DNA from: an uncultured Rhodospirillaceae bacterium
GTDB taxonomy: Bacteria; Pseudomonadota; Alphaproteobacteria; Rhodospirillales; Magnetospirillaceae
Reading direction: 5' to 3'
DNA length: 48,617 nucleotides
Assembly (NCBI GenBank): GCA_903899885.1
Contig: CAIULK010000025.1
Span: 1-48,617, forward strand
Under the pieces are notes generated by a model. That model did not search any database, had not been told where the DNA came from, and saw nothing but the letters and a program-made list of their open reading frames with translations. Shown piece by piece: positions 8,265 to 18,230 of the stretch. Each line of letters starts with the position of its first letter. The first letter of the stretch is position 1. The position numbers and the translations under genes are program-made.

Positions 8265-8983
8265 CGGACGGCGACCGGTGCGGGCGCCGCCCGTTCGGTT
8301 TTGAAATCCGCTCGGCCCAAACGTTGGCGCGGGCGGCCGCCGCCCCGCCCCGTGCGGTGTGGGAGCTTAGCCGCGGCTTCGATGGCCTTGCCTTGGGGCG
8401 GGTCGAGGCCGAGTTCATCGCCGGGAACACCGCCGTTCTGTCCCTCGCGTTGACCGATCCGCGTTACGAGGCCGAGGTCGTGGCGCGCCTGCTGCGCCAC
8501 CTGTTCGACGATCTTGGCTTGGCGCATGTCGAGGTCGCGGGCGAGGGCGTCGAGGCGAACGCGTGGCGTGCCCGCCACGCCCAGCGGCCGACCCTGCTGG
8601 TGGTGGCCGCCGCCCTGATTGACGACGACGGCCGGATTCTGATGTGTCAAAGGCCAATGGGCCGCGCGATGGAAGGCCTGTGGGAATTCCCCGGCGGCAA
8701 GATCGAGGCGGGCGAGACCCCGGAAGCCGCCCTGGTCCGCGAATTGCGCGAGGAATTGGGAATCGACGCCTTCGAGAGCTGCCTTGCGCCACTGGGCTTT
8801 GCCTCGCATGATTACGATTCCATCCATCTTTTGATGCCATTGTTCGCTCTGCGGCGCTGGCGGGGAGTGGTAACGGCGCGAGAAGGCCAAGTCCTGCGGT
8901 GGGTGCGGCCCGATCGGTTGGGGGGACTGGCGATGCCGCCGGCCGACATTCCGCTGGCGGCCACCGTGCGCGATTGGATCTAG
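8261..8983 (+). CDS. mutT: GNAT-like / MutT Nudix fusion hydrolase
   Basis: The C-terminal 130 residues form a MutT-type Nudix domain that sanitises oxidised nucleoside triphosphates. The full Nudix box is present ([24 protein letters not shown]), preceded by [18 protein letters not shown], the 8-oxo-dGTP-type context. The N-terminal 105 residues resemble part of a GNAT fold ([43 protein letters not shown]) and may be a vestigial acetyltransferase. The start is GTG 8261, overlapping the argJ stop; the frame extends further upstream but inside argJ. Nudix activity is confident; the role of the N-terminal part is unknown. Confidence 0.88.
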   Translation: MTDGDRCGRRPFGFEIRSAQTLARAAAAPPRAVWELSRGFDGLALGRVEAEFIAGNTAVLSLALTDPRYEAEVVARLLRHLFDDLGLAHVEVAGEGVEANAWRARHAQRPTLLVVAAALIDDDGRILMCQRPMGRAMEGLWEFPGGKIEAGETPEAALVRELREELGIDAFESCLAPLGFASHDYDSIHLLMPLFALRRWRGVVTAREGQVLRWVRPDRLGGLAMPPADIPLAATVRDWI

Positions 8984-8992
8984 GGGGACGTC

Positions 8993-9301
8993 ATGGAACG
9001 GGAACTGCGGGCTTTTCCGCGCTTCGAATGCAGCCTGTCGGCCCGCCTGGTAATCGGCGAGGTAACCGAGGATGGCCAAATCATCGACCTGTCGCAAAGC
9101 GGCTGCAAGCTTTTGCCGGCCACCCTGCAACAGATGCGGGGCCGCGATTGGCGGCCGGGGACGCCGCTGTCGATCGAGATCGCGCAACAAAAATTCGCGG
9201 CGGTCCTGGTGTGGGCGACCCCTAATCTTAGCGCGCTGGGCTGCCGTTTCGAGCCCGACATCCCGGCCGACACCGTCGCGCGGCTTTTGTCCCAGTCCTG
9301 A
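8993..9301 (+). CDS. PilZ-domain c-di-GMP-binding protein
   Basis: This 102-residue single-domain protein has the two PilZ ligand motifs: RAFPR near the N-terminus (RxxxR) and DLSQSG at about residues 30-35 (D/NxSxxG). A beta-barrel-like C-terminal part follows, ending with ALGCRFE. It should bind c-di-GMP and act as a small effector or adaptor. It starts 9 bases after the Nudix gene, and an EAL-domain gene follows after a 72-base gap, so effector and predicted hydrolase are adjacent. The target process is not shown by the sequence. Confidence 0.88.
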   Translation: MERELRAFPRFECSLSARLVIGEVTEDGQIIDLSQSGCKLLPATLQQMRGRDWRPGTPLSIEIAQQKFAAVLVWATPNLSALGCRFEPDIPADTVARLLSQS

Positions 9302-9373
9302 CATATTCAATGGTTTCTAAAGATTTTCCGCTATACTGCGGTCGGCGGGTATGAGATGGCGAGGTAGGAACGA

Positions 9374-11059
9374 ATGGCGTCCGAGAGCGAACAGCTCGTC
9401 GAGAAGCTGAAGGAACAGCGTGATCGCTTTATCGCGTTCGCGTTCGCGGGCGCCGATCTGCTGCTGGAAATGCGCGACGACGACACCGTCGCCTATTGCG
9501 CGGGCGCCAACGAATCGCTGTACGGCCTGTCGGACAAGGATTTGGTCGGCCGCGCCTTGGCCGACTTTATTTTCCCGCGCGACCGCACCTTGTTCGACGA
9601 AGCCTTGCAGCGTCTTCGCAATTCGGGCCGTCTCGACCATACGCCGCTGTCGCTGGTCTGCACCGCTGGCACCGTGACGCGGATGCGGATGGGCGGCATC
9701 CGTCTGCCGCATGTCAAAGGCTATCACCTCGTTCTGTCGCGGGTGCCGACCCACCTGTCCGCCGAAAATGGGGATGGCCGCGTCGATTCGAAAACCCGCT
9801 TCGTCGAGATGGTGCGCCAGCGTCTGAACGACGCCAACCGTTCCGGCAGCGAAGTGATGCTGACCCTGGTCGAGTTGTCGGGCAAGGATTTCGACAAGCT
9901 GCCGCCCGCCGAGGCGCAAAGCCTGATGGGGACCTTGCAACATATTCTCGAATCGCTGTCGATCGATGGCGGCTCGGCTAGCTCGCTGTCCGACCGCGCC
10001 TTCGGAGTTGTCCACAGCGAGGATATGACGCCCCAGGCGATTCGCGAGCGTCTCGATCAACTGGCGACGCAATTCGGGTCCACCTTGGCGGGCAAGGCGG
10101 TCAAAATGCGCACCGCCAGCCTGGAGATGGAGGATTCCACCCTCAGCGACGAGGATATCGTTCGTGCCCTGACCTATGTGGTCAACGCCTTTACCCGCGA
10201 TTCCGGCTCGTTCGCCATCCGCTCGCTGGCCGAGGGCGCGATGACCGCGATCGAGGACACGCTGACCCGCGTGCGCAATTTCCGTTCGATGATCAAGAAC
10301 GACCGGTTGGATTTCGTCTATCAGCCGATCGTCAATATGCGGACCGGCGCGGTCCTGTACTACGAGGCCTTTACCCGGCTGATGCACAACGGCACCGCCT
10401 TTACCCCGGCGCAGATTCTGCCTTTCGCCAGCGATACCGGGATTATCAGCGAGTTCGATATTTCGGTCTGCCGCAAGGTTTTGGCGCAAATGCGCAACCC
10501 GGACGAAATCTCGCCGCTGGCCCATATCGGGATCAATATTTCGGTGCTGTCGCTGGCCAATCCGATTTTCTTCCGCGCCTTGATGGTTTTGCTGCAAGAA
10601 AACCGGCCGCTGTTGAACCGCTTGATCCTGGAATTGACCGACATGACCCGGATCGCCAATTTGGACGAGGCGCGCCGCTTGGTGACGCGCGTGCGCAACT
10701 TGGGCGTCCGCGTGGCGCTCGACGATTTCGGTGCCCAAGCTGGGGCGATCGATGTGTTGCGCGCCCTGCCGACCGATCTGGTCAAGATCGACCCGCTGCG
10801 TATCCGCGACGCGGGCGATCCCAAGGGAATGGCGGTGCTGCGCTCGATGGCGTCGCTGTGCCGCGATATCCGCGTCACGGCGGTTGGCGAGTGCGTCGAG
10901 AATGTCGGCATGCTGCAAATGCTGTCGGATGTCGGCATCGACTATGCCCAAGGCTATTTCTTCGGCCGCCCGGCCCCCGACGGTGCCCGCAAGCAGCACT
11001 ACTATACCGACCTGGTGCAAAAAGCCGGCACCGCGAGCGCCGCCGCGATCGCGCTTTAA
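9374..11059 (+). CDS. PAS / degenerate GGDEF / EAL protein
   Basis: Residues 15-125 look like a PAS domain (GADLLLEMRDDDTVAYCAGANESLYGLSDKDLVG). Residues 140-235 look like a collapsed GGDEF fold without the signature. An EAL domain spans about 305-550. Catalytic-type residues are mostly present: Glu331 in YEAFTRL (EAF rather than EAL), the Asn of GINISV, the Glu of LELTDM, Asp450-Asp451, Lys471, Glu in GECVEN and Gln in AQGYFFGRP. Loop 6, normally DDFGTGYSSL, is DDFGAQAGAIDVL, so dimer-coupled catalysis is doubtful. It is either a c-di-GMP phosphodiesterase or a c-di-GMP receptor. The start has GAGGTAGGA upstream. No membrane segment is seen. Confidence 0.87.
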   Translation: MASESEQLVEKLKEQRDRFIAFAFAGADLLLEMRDDDTVAYCAGANESLYGLSDKDLVGRALADFIFPRDRTLFDEALQRLRNSGRLDHTPLSLVCTAGTVTRMRMGGIRLPHVKGYHLVLSRVPTHLSAENGDGRVDSKTRFVEMVRQRLNDANRSGSEVMLTLVELSGKDFDKLPPAEAQSLMGTLQHILESLSIDGGSASSLSDRAFGVVHSEDMTPQAIRERLDQLATQFGSTLAGKAVKMRTASLEMEDSTLSDEDIVRALTYVVNAFTRDSGSFAIRSLAEGAMTAIEDTLTRVRNFRSMIKNDRLDFVYQPIVNMRTGAVLYYEAFTRLMHNGTAFTPAQILPFASDTGIISEFDISVCRKVLAQMRNPDEISPLAHIGINISVLSLANPIFFRALMVLLQENRPLLNRLILELTDMTRIANLDEARRLVTRVRNLGVRVALDDFGAQAGAIDVLRALPTDLVKIDPLRIRDAGDPKGMAVLRSMASLCRDIRVTAVGECVENVGMLQMLSDVGIDYAQGYFFGRPAPDGARKQHYYTDLVQKAGTASAAAIAL

Positions 11060-11087
11060 TATATTTAGCCCCTCGCCTGCCGCGGTC

Positions 11088-11786
11088 TCAAGAGCCGCTG
11101 AAATAGCCCAGGAAGATTTCCACCGCCTCTAAATCGGCTTCAAGTGCGGCGGCGCGGTCGGCCGCTTCCTCGTCCTTGCCCCATTTTTCGATTTGCCAGT
11201 CTTCGTCGATGCGCGACAGCGCGAAGGTTTGCGCGGCGTTCAAGCGGCCCTGCTCCAAGGCCGCGGCCAGCAGCAGCGAACCGGTGGTGACGCAGGTCAA
11301 TTGCGCGCCGGTCAGCCGCCACGTCGAACAAGCGGCGAGATACGCCGCCAGGGCCGCGATTGATGCGGCGGGCTGTTCGATCGGCAGAATCCCGGTGGCC
11401 GCGGTAAGCGGGGCCTTCAGTGTTTCGTCCGCCCAGTCCAGAATGGGCTGCCATCCGGCCTGCTGGCGAAGGGTCAGGTCCGCCGGTTGATCTGCCCGGT
11501 GGCACAACAGATCGCTGCGGGCAAAGGCCAGCATCGCCGCTTCGATAGCGTCGCGTTCCGGAGCCACGCGGTCCAGCGCCGTCGTCGCCAGACGGGTCAG
11601 CGCCATGGTGTGCGGTTTGATCTCGGCGCCCTGGGCGGCCCATTCGGCGGCGATCGCCTCGGCCAAGGTCTGGCTAGGCACCGCCAGGGCCCGTCCGCCC
11701 GGCGTGCGGGCCGGCCGGGAGTCGAGCGCAATGCCCCAATCGGGACCGCAAGTCATCACCGATGCCTGTTGATACAACCGTTTCAT
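11088..11786 (-). CDS. ATP12-family F1-ATPase assembly chaperone
   Basis: The 232-residue protein matches ATP12, which binds the alpha subunit of F1 before hexamer assembly and is found in alphaproteobacteria and mitochondria. Typical segments are WGIALDSRPARTPGGRALAVPSQTLAEAIAAEWAAQ, then TRLATTALDRV, DLLCHRADQP and RIDEDWQIEKWGKDEEA. The ATG at 11786 overlaps the TGA of the AsmA gene on the same strand (ATGA), so the two are coupled. A longer frame upstream lies inside AsmA and is rejected. Its presence fits the F-type ATP synthase genes at 45021-47427. Confidence 0.93.
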   Translation of the reverse strand: MKRLYQQASVMTCGPDWGIALDSRPARTPGGRALAVPSQTLAEAIAAEWAAQGAEIKPHTMALTRLATTALDRVAPERDAIEAAMLAFARSDLLCHRADQPADLTLRQQAGWQPILDWADETLKAPLTAATGILPIEQPAASIAALAAYLAACSTWRLTGAQLTCVTTGSLLLAAALEQGRLNAAQTFALSRIDEDWQIEKWGKDEEAADRAAALEADLEAVEIFLGYFSGS

Positions 11787-13567
11787 GGCCGGTGCGCCGA
11801 AAGAACCGAACAAGCGTGGCGCACCGGGGTGGGCGGCGGCGCGGCGATCTCGACGACCGGATCGTTCGCGGTTCCGCCGACATGGTAAGGGCCGACCGTG
11901 CCGTCGAGCCGGCCATCGGACAAGGACCATTGACCCTCGCCCAGCCATCCACCCGCCGGGGTTTCGACCGCCAGTCTTGCCGTGGCGATGCCGTCGGCGA
12001 TTTTCCCGCGTAGGACGGTGCAGCGTGGCGCCCGCCCGTCGCTTCCAGTGCCCGACCCGGTGATGTCGCCCGACAAACGGCCCGGCAAGCTGGTCAAATC
12101 ATCGGCGGTGCCCGCGACGGTCAGTCGTATCGGACCGTTGGGGAGAAGTCCGGTCAATGTCGCGTGGATATCGGCGCTCGCGCCATGCGGCGACGGCAGG
12201 GCGAGCCGGAGATCGCCCGCGATGCCGCCCGTGCCAACTCGGCCGGTTATGCCGTTGGCCTCGAACCGCCCCCGATTCGCCCGGATTTGCGCGGCGCCGT
12301 CGGTCACCACCAGTGCCCCCAGATCCAGGCGCCCGATCGATACCGAGAAATCGGCATCAGCCGCGCGGAGCGCCTGGGCGGCCGGCTCGCCGGTCAGATC
12401 GGCCAGACCGAGATCGCTTACCGACAGGTGACCGCCGATCTTGTTCGTACTCAGCGTCAGATCGCCGCCGATATCGGCCGCCGCGACGCGGCCCTTCAGG
12501 TCGGCAAGGCGCAGCTGGGTCCGGTCTCCGGACAGATGGGCGCCCAGATGCATCGGGGCATTCAGGGGAATTGGAAAACCCAGCCGTTGCAGCAAGTCTT
12601 CCGGGGCCTCGCCCTCGGCCTGAACGGCCAACGAAAGCCCGCCCAGGCGGCGGGGGTCGATGATCTCGCCTTTCGCCGACAGCACGACGCTTTCCGGGCG
12701 GCCCGCCGCCGCATCGATCCGCTCAAGGCAAATCCGGCCGTGACGTTCGCCGATATGGGCGGTGATCTTGAAGGGCCCAATCAATCCCGGCTCGGCCAAC
12801 AGGCCGGTCAGGCCGAGAATCCGGCCCAATTCCTCGCCTTGCATCCGCAGATCAAGATCAGACCCGCCTAGCGTCATGGGATCGGCGAGAACGCCGTCCA
12901 GCGTGGCCAACGCGCCGGGCAGGGTCGCCTTGACGCGCACCGGCCAGGGCTTCAAATCAAGCGCGCCGACCAATCCGCCGATCCGGAAGGTTTGGCCCCG
13001 CCATTCGCCCTCGGCTTGAAGGGTAAGGCGGTCGTCCGGCCCGTTCGGTTGCAGGTTGGCCGTGTTCAGCCGGATATCACCCGCCGCCGTGCCGCGGATC
13101 AGGCCGTTTTCGATGGTGACCTCGCGCAGGTCCAAACGGGTCGGCGGAACCGCGCGGCCCGACCCCGCGACCATGCCGCGCAAGCCCAGCGCGAAGGCGC
13201 CATCGGCGCGATGGCCAGCGCCATCGGCGCCGACGCTCAAAACCGGCCCGTTCAGGGTGACCGCCCGCAGCACGATTTCACGCGACAATAACGGGATCAA
13301 GGCGACATCGGCTTGGATACGCGGCACGGCAAGACGCAAATCGCCGCGTTCCCAGACCAGCCCTTGCAAGGTCAGCGACGGCGAAAGACCGAGGTGCAGA
13401 GTTACCGGACCGTCCAAGGTCACCGAGGCCCCGCCCGCCCGCGCCAGTCCGGCGGCGAGAACCGGGCGGTAGGTGGCGAAATCGATCGATTTGAAAACGG
13501 CGATCAGCGCCACCGTCATCGCCAGCGCGAAGGCGGCGCCGATGCGAACCCAAGTGCCAAAGCGCAT
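11783..13567 (-). CDS. AsmA-family envelope protein
   Basis: The 594-residue protein has an N-terminal membrane anchor (IGAAFALAMTVALIAVF), then the AsmA signature SIDFATYRPVLAAGLARAGGASVTLDGPVTLHLGLSPSLTLQGLVW. A long beta-rich, repetitive body with many G-D-L strands follows. AsmA-like proteins span the periplasm and are linked to outer-membrane lipid homeostasis. A conserved-looking Cys lies near the C-terminus (RCTVLRGKIADGIATARLAVET). It is the first gene of a two-gene unit with ATP12. It is divergent from the secreted protein at 13674 across about 106 bases. Confidence 0.85.
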   Translation of the reverse strand: MRFGTWVRIGAAFALAMTVALIAVFKSIDFATYRPVLAAGLARAGGASVTLDGPVTLHLGLSPSLTLQGLVWERGDLRLAVPRIQADVALIPLLSREIVLRAVTLNGPVLSVGADGAGHRADGAFALGLRGMVAGSGRAVPPTRLDLREVTIENGLIRGTAAGDIRLNTANLQPNGPDDRLTLQAEGEWRGQTFRIGGLVGALDLKPWPVRVKATLPGALATLDGVLADPMTLGGSDLDLRMQGEELGRILGLTGLLAEPGLIGPFKITAHIGERHGRICLERIDAAAGRPESVVLSAKGEIIDPRRLGGLSLAVQAEGEAPEDLLQRLGFPIPLNAPMHLGAHLSGDRTQLRLADLKGRVAAADIGGDLTLSTNKIGGHLSVSDLGLADLTGEPAAQALRAADADFSVSIGRLDLGALVVTDGAAQIRANRGRFEANGITGRVGTGGIAGDLRLALPSPHGASADIHATLTGLLPNGPIRLTVAGTADDLTSLPGRLSGDITGSGTGSDGRAPRCTVLRGKIADGIATARLAVETPAGGWLGEGQWSLSDGRLDGTVGPYHVGGTANDPVVEIAAPPPTPVRHACSVLSAHRP

Positions 13568-13673
13568 CTAAAAAACTCATGCCAGGAATCGTCCCGGCAC
13601 ACTAGCACTGGCATCGCCCTTCGGCTATGGTGTCGCCGGTTTCATATCGCCATTTTCGTTCTGGGAGTTCGTC

Positions 13674-14426
13674 ATGCGCCGTTTGGGTTTGGTCGCCGCC
13701 ACCGCCGTGCTTTCCTTGGCCTTGCCGGCCGCGGCACAACAAAAACAGTCGCATGCACCGAACACCGAAACGGTCGTCCCCGCCGCGCCGGAGGGGGATT
13801 CCAACATGAACCGGCTGATCGCCTATGCCGCTACCCCTGAGTATTTTAAAAGCGTCAGCACCGTGGTGTTGGGCGGCGATCACGATCTGGCCCCCGAATG
13901 CACCACCACCAAGGTTCTGGGCCGGGTCGGCTTTATCGTTCTGAAATATCCGGAATTTTCCGATGCCCAAGCGACTGTCCCGGCCAATGGGCGCTGGAAG
14001 GATCAGTATGCGATCGATCGCTGCGGCGTGCATGTGACCCACAATGTTCTGGTCGATGCCGCGCCGGACGCGCCGCATGTCGGGCTGCTGCTGCCGGGCG
14101 AAACCGGTCTGACCGCCGAAATGCAGATGAAGGGCCAAGGCGTCGCCGAGGCCTACGGCGCCGCCGTCAAGGCCAGCGGCTGCCAGGACCCGGCCCAGGT
14201 GATGGTGACCAACACCCGCCACGACAAGATGCTGGAAGAGCTCAAGCCCGACGAAAAAGGCCGGGTGATGAGCGGCAAGTGGCGTGAAAACTGGTCGTTC
14301 CGCGCCTGCGGCAAGCCCCTGGCGGTGGCTTTGACCGTTTCGATCAATGGCGGCGCCGCCAGCTTCGAGGCCAAGCCGATGGAGATCAAGGCCGAAGGCA
14401 AGGCCAAGGCCGCCACCAAGAAATAA
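13674..14426 (+). CDS. Secreted protein of unknown function
   Basis: The 250-residue precursor has a clear Sec signal peptide ([18 protein letters not shown], cleavage before QQKQ). The mature part has at least five Cys: in PECTTTK, DRCGVH, ASGCQD and FRACGK, plausible disulfides. A Lys/Ala-rich tail follows (KAEGKAKAATKK). The order GGDHDLAPEC, then GRWKDQYAIDRCG, then GKWRENWSFRACGK suggests an internal duplication of a W-x-E/D-x-W-type strand. I do not recognise the family with confidence. It stands alone, ends at an intrinsic terminator, and is convergent with the chemoreceptor gene. Confidence 0.8.
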   Translation: MRRLGLVAATAVLSLALPAAAQQKQSHAPNTETVVPAAPEGDSNMNRLIAYAATPEYFKSVSTVVLGGDHDLAPECTTTKVLGRVGFIVLKYPEFSDAQATVPANGRWKDQYAIDRCGVHVTHNVLVDAAPDAPHVGLLLPGETGLTAEMQMKGQGVAEAYGAAVKASGCQDPAQVMVTNTRHDKMLEELKPDEKGRVMSGKWRENWSFRACGKPLAVALTVSINGGAASFEAKPMEIKAEGKAKAATKK

Positions 14427-14438
14427 CGCGGAAACGCG

Positions 14439-14466
14439 CCCTGGGAGAAATTTTCCCGGGGCTTTT
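14439..14466. terminator. Intrinsic terminator between convergent genes
   Basis: CCCTGGGA (14439-14446) pairs with TCCCGGGG (14454-14461), with one T-G wobble and a 7-base loop, followed by CTTTTCC. A small CGCG-GAAA-CGCG hairpin precedes it. It serves the secreted-protein gene on the plus strand and possibly the chemoreceptor gene on the other. Confidence 0.65.
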
Positions 14467-14474
14467 CCTTATTT

Positions 14475-16409
14475 TCAGGCGGCCTGTACGCCGTCCAAGA
14501 ACGTCTCGACATGGCCGCGCATCGCCATGATATGGGTCAGCACGTTGGCGCCCGCGGAACGGACGTCGCCGGACGTCGCGCTGGTGTCCGAGGCGGCATG
14601 GGCGATGTCGCCGATCGAAATCCCGACGCTGTGAACCGCCCCCACCGCCTGTTCGACATTGCGCACGATGTCCGAAGTGGCGGCGCTTTGTTCCTCGACC
14701 GCCCCGGCGATCGCGGTCGCCATCCCGCTGATGTTTTGAACGGTTTGGGCGATGGCGGTAATCGCGTTTACGGCGGCCGAGGTCTCGTCTTGTACCGAAG
14801 CGATCTGGGCGGTGATTTCCTCGGTGGCCTTGGCGGTCTGATTGGCCAGATTCTTGACCTCGTTCGCCACGACGGCGAACCCCTTACCCGCTTCACCGGC
14901 GCGGGCGGCCTCGATGGTGGCGTTCAGTGCCAGCAGGTTGGTCTGATTGGCGATGTCGTTGATCAAGCTGACCACGTCGCCGATCCGCCGAGCCGCATCC
15001 ACCAAGGTGGAAACCCGGTGCATGGTGGAATCGGCGTCGCCCTTGGCGGCTTCGGCGGTTTGCGCGGCCAATTGAACTTGGCGGGCGATTTCGTGAATCG
15101 ACGCCTGAAGCTCGGCCCCGGCCCCGGCCACCGATTCGACATTGGCCGAAACCTGTTGCGCCGCCGCCGATACCGATGCGCTTTCGCAGTGGGTCTGCCC
15201 GGCCTTGGCGGCCAGCGTATCGGAACTGGTTTCCAGGCTTTCGACTGCCGCCGACACCGCCGACAGGGCGCGGGTGACGTTGGCGTCGAAGGTCGCGATC
15301 AGGGCAGCGATGGTTTGCTGGCGCTGGGCTTGACGCGCCAGATTCGCGCGCTCGGCGGCCTCCAGCTTATGCCGTTGCCGGATGCCGTCGCGGAAAACCA
15401 CCATCGCCCGTTCGACGGCGGCGATTTCGTCGTGGCCCTGGGGCTCGGGTAACCGGGTTTCCAAATCCCCGTCGGCGAGCCGCGCCAACGACGCCGATGC
15501 TCCCCCCAGGCGGCCGGTCATCACGCGTACCAACCGGTGACCAAGCATCAGGGAAACCCCGGCGATCACCACCACCAGGGTCGTCACCACCACCAGCAGC
15601 CGGGTTGCCGCCGCGCCCACCGCATGCACGGCGCCATCCTCCACGGCGGTTTGCGTCTGTTCGACCGCGTGGATTGTCTCTCGCATTTGGCCCATCACGC
15701 CGTCTTGCGGTGTCAGCCCCAGCTCGGCATTCGCCGCCGCCAAGGCGCGGAATGAATCGTGGTAGCGTGTCATCTCGCCAAGCGCGAGCGCCTTCTTGTC
15801 ATCGGGAAGGTGCGGCGTCGCCGCCAGATCGGCGGCCATTTTGGCGTAATTCTTCTCGAAGGTGCCCAGGTACTTAGGCACTTGCCGCAGCAGAAAATCC
15901 TTTTCGTTGCGGCGCAGCATCAGCATGTCCTTGGACAGCCGGTCGTCGGCGAACTGGTCGAAAATCGCCTCGGCATGGTGGACGTCATCGCGCAACGCGC
16001 CTTGCAGCCCGTTTTCCTCGCTGAGGCCCATTTTGACGTCGAGATCGTGAACCCGGGTGAACTGAACGGCGTAGGCATGGACCCCCGCCGCCAAGGACGC
16101 CAACCCGTCATCGACCAAGGGCAATCCGCGCGCCGCGGCGAGACTGCGCAACTCGCCCAAGCGGCCGTCAAACGCCCGAAGTGTGTCGCCAAAGCTGCTG
16201 AAATAGGTTTCAGCCCGCCGCGCCAGAAAGTCCTTCTCATGGCGGCGCAGCATCAATATGTCGCCCGACAGTTCGGCCACACCCTTCGACAGCCGAGTCA
16301 GATCGCTGTAAACGCTAAAGGAATAAACAACCACCAACGCATTCAGCGCCATGCCCAGGGCCATCCCCCCGATCAACGCCAAAAGCTTCGCACGCACCGT
16401 CGCCAGCAT
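14475..16409 (-). CDS. Methyl-accepting chemotaxis protein with HBM-type sensor
   Basis: The 644-residue receptor has an N-terminal membrane segment ([20 protein letters not shown]) and a periplasmic helical sensor at about residues 35-265. A second segment ([20 protein letters not shown]), a HAMP domain, and the cytoplasmic signalling coiled coil follow. The sensor contains the same motif twice ([13 protein letters not shown] and [13 protein letters not shown]), the hallmark of helical bimodular (HBM) domains. In characterised cases those bind small organic acids. The hairpin tip is canonical ([28 protein letters not shown]). No CheR/CheB pentapeptide ends the protein. ATG 16409 is chosen because GGGGAG lies upstream and the membrane helix follows directly. 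The ligand is unknown. Confidence 0.92.
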   Translation of the reverse strand: MLATVRAKLLALIGGMALGMALNALVVVYSFSVYSDLTRLSKGVAELSGDILMLRRHEKDFLARRAETYFSSFGDTLRAFDGRLGELRSLAAARGLPLVDDGLASLAAGVHAYAVQFTRVHDLDVKMGLSEENGLQGALRDDVHHAEAIFDQFADDRLSKDMLMLRRNEKDFLLRQVPKYLGTFEKNYAKMAADLAATPHLPDDKKALALGEMTRYHDSFRALAAANAELGLTPQDGVMGQMRETIHAVEQTQTAVEDGAVHAVGAAATRLLVVVTTLVVVIAGVSLMLGHRLVRVMTGRLGGASASLARLADGDLETRLPEPQGHDEIAAVERAMVVFRDGIRQRHKLEAAERANLARQAQRQQTIAALIATFDANVTRALSAVSAAVESLETSSDTLAAKAGQTHCESASVSAAAQQVSANVESVAGAGAELQASIHEIARQVQLAAQTAEAAKGDADSTMHRVSTLVDAARRIGDVVSLINDIANQTNLLALNATIEAARAGEAGKGFAVVANEVKNLANQTAKATEEITAQIASVQDETSAAVNAITAIAQTVQNISGMATAIAGAVEEQSAATSDIVRNVEQAVGAVHSVGISIGDIAHAASDTSATSGDVRSAGANVLTHIMAMRGHVETFLDGVQAA

Positions 16410-16517
16410 GTTACCGATCTCCCCTCTGCTACGGCCCCCACCGTAACAAATCTGTAACATGCATTCGTCTAAAGGTATAGCGGCGCGTCTTCACCTATCC
16501 ATTTGACATACAACGCC

Positions 16518-18104
16518 TTAAGCCTGTTCCCGAGTCGAGCGGAAGCGGATTTTCGGAAAGTCCTGCGCGGCACGGCCCAATTGCCAGGAATTGCGGGCCA
16601 GATAAACCGGGGCGCCGTCGCGGTCCTCGGCCATGTTGGCGCGGCTGGCCTTGGTGAAGGCTTCCAGGTCGGCCTTGTCGTCGGCCTCGACCCAGCGGGC
16701 GGTGACATAGGACGCTTCCTCGAACCCGGCCTTGATGCCGTATTCCGATTCGACCCGCGTGGTCAGAACGTCGAACTGCAACAGCCCGACCACGCCGACC
16801 ACCCAGCTCGATCCATCGACCGGCTTGAAAACCTGGCTGACGCCCTCCTCGGCCAAGTCCTCCAGTGCCTTGCGCAGTTGCTTGGCCTTCATCGGATCGT
16901 CCAGGCGCACCCGGCGCAGTATTTCCGGCGCGAAGCTGGGAACCCCCAGGAACCGCAAATCCTCGGTCTCGGACAAGGTATCGCCGATCCGCAAATTGCC
17001 GTGGTTGGGAATGCCCAGAATGTCGCCGGGAAAGGCCTCCTCGGCCAGCTCGCGGTCGCGCGCCAGGAAGAACATCGGGTTATAGACCGCCAAGGCCTTG
17101 CCCGACCGCACATGCTTGAGCTTCATCCCGCGCTTGAACCGCCCCGAACACAGCCGCAAAAAGGCGATGCGGTCGCGGTGGTTGGGGTCCATGTTCGCTT
17201 GGATTTTAAAGACGAAACCGGTGACCTTTTCCTCGCCCGGCGCCACGACGCGTTGTTCGGCCTTGCGGGCCAAGGGCGGCGGCGCCAAGCGCCCGATGCC
17301 GCCCAGCAATTCGGCGACCCCGAAGGTTTTCAGGGCCGAGCCGAAAAATACCGGCGTCAGATGCCCGGCGCGGAAGGCGTCGAGGTCGAAGGGCGGGCAG
17401 GCGCCCCGCACCAAATCGATTTCCTCGCGCAGACGGGCGGCGGCCTCGGCCCCGATCGCGGCGTCTAGGCGGGGATCATCCAAACTGCCATCCACCGCGA
17501 TCTCGGCGATATGGTCGCCCCGGCCGGGATCGAACAGCACGACGCGCTCGCGCACCAGATCGTAAACCCCCTTGAGGTCGCGGCCCATGCCGATCGGCCA
17601 GGTCAAGGGCGAGACGTCGAGTGCGAGGGTCTTTTCCACCTCGTCGAGGGTTTCGAAAACGTCGCGGCCCTCGCGGTCGACCTTGTTGACGAAGGTGATG
17701 ATCGGCATGTCGCGCAGGCGGCAGACCTCGAACAGCTTCAAGGTTTGGGTTTCGATGCCCTTGGCGGCGTCCAGCACCATCACCGCCGAATCCACCGCCG
17801 ACAGCGTGCGATAGGTATCCTCGGAAAAATCCTCGTGACCGGGGGTGTCGAGCAGGTTGAAGGTCAGCCCGCCATGCTCGAAGGTCATTACCGAGGCCGA
17901 CACCGAAATGCCGCGCTCCTTCTCGATCGACATCCAGTCGGACCGGGTGCGCCGCTGCTCGCCGCGCGCGCGCACCGCGCCCGCCGCCTGAATCGCTCCG
18001 CCGAACAGCAACAGCTTTTCGGTCAGCGTGGTCTTGCCCGCATCCGGGTGGGAAATGATGGCGAAGGTCCGCCGCAGCGGAATGGCTTGGTCGAGGGGAG
18101 TCAT
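16518..18104 (-). CDS. prfC: Peptide chain release factor 3
   Basis: RF3 is the GTPase that recycles release factors 1 and 2 from the terminated ribosome. The 528-residue protein has G1 (SHPDAGKTTLTEKLL), the RF3-type switch region (SDWMSIEKERGISVSASVMTF), G3 (LLDTPGHEDFSEDTYR) and G4 (TFVNKVDREGRD). The RF3 C-terminal domains follow (GVVGLLQFDVLTTRVESEYG). The length is normal. ATG 18104 aligns with family starts; a TTG at 18140 adds 12 residues. No ribosome site is strong for either. It is divergent from the nitroreductase at 18231. Confidence 0.95.
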   Translation of the reverse strand: MTPLDQAIPLRRTFAIISHPDAGKTTLTEKLLLFGGAIQAAGAVRARGEQRRTRSDWMSIEKERGISVSASVMTFEHGGLTFNLLDTPGHEDFSEDTYRTLSAVDSAVMVLDAAKGIETQTLKLFEVCRLRDMPIITFVNKVDREGRDVFETLDEVEKTLALDVSPLTWPIGMGRDLKGVYDLVRERVVLFDPGRGDHIAEIAVDGSLDDPRLDAAIGAEAAARLREEIDLVRGACPPFDLDAFRAGHLTPVFFGSALKTFGVAELLGGIGRLAPPPLARKAEQRVVAPGEEKVTGFVFKIQANMDPNHRDRIAFLRLCSGRFKRGMKLKHVRSGKALAVYNPMFFLARDRELAEEAFPGDILGIPNHGNLRIGDTLSETEDLRFLGVPSFAPEILRRVRLDDPMKAKQLRKALEDLAEEGVSQVFKPVDGSSWVVGVVGLLQFDVLTTRVESEYGIKAGFEEASYVTARWVEADDKADLEAFTKASRANMAEDRDGAPVYLARNSWQLGRAAQDFPKIRFRSTREQA

Positions 18105-18230
18105 GGGGTCGGTTGTGCCCGGTTTTTGGCTTTCAGGCAAGTGGGGCGGGACCCGTTGAGCGGCAACGACTTTTCATTCTGCACAAGTCGCCGTCATAAT
18201 GCGGGCCGATCCACGGCATAGGGAGGCAAA

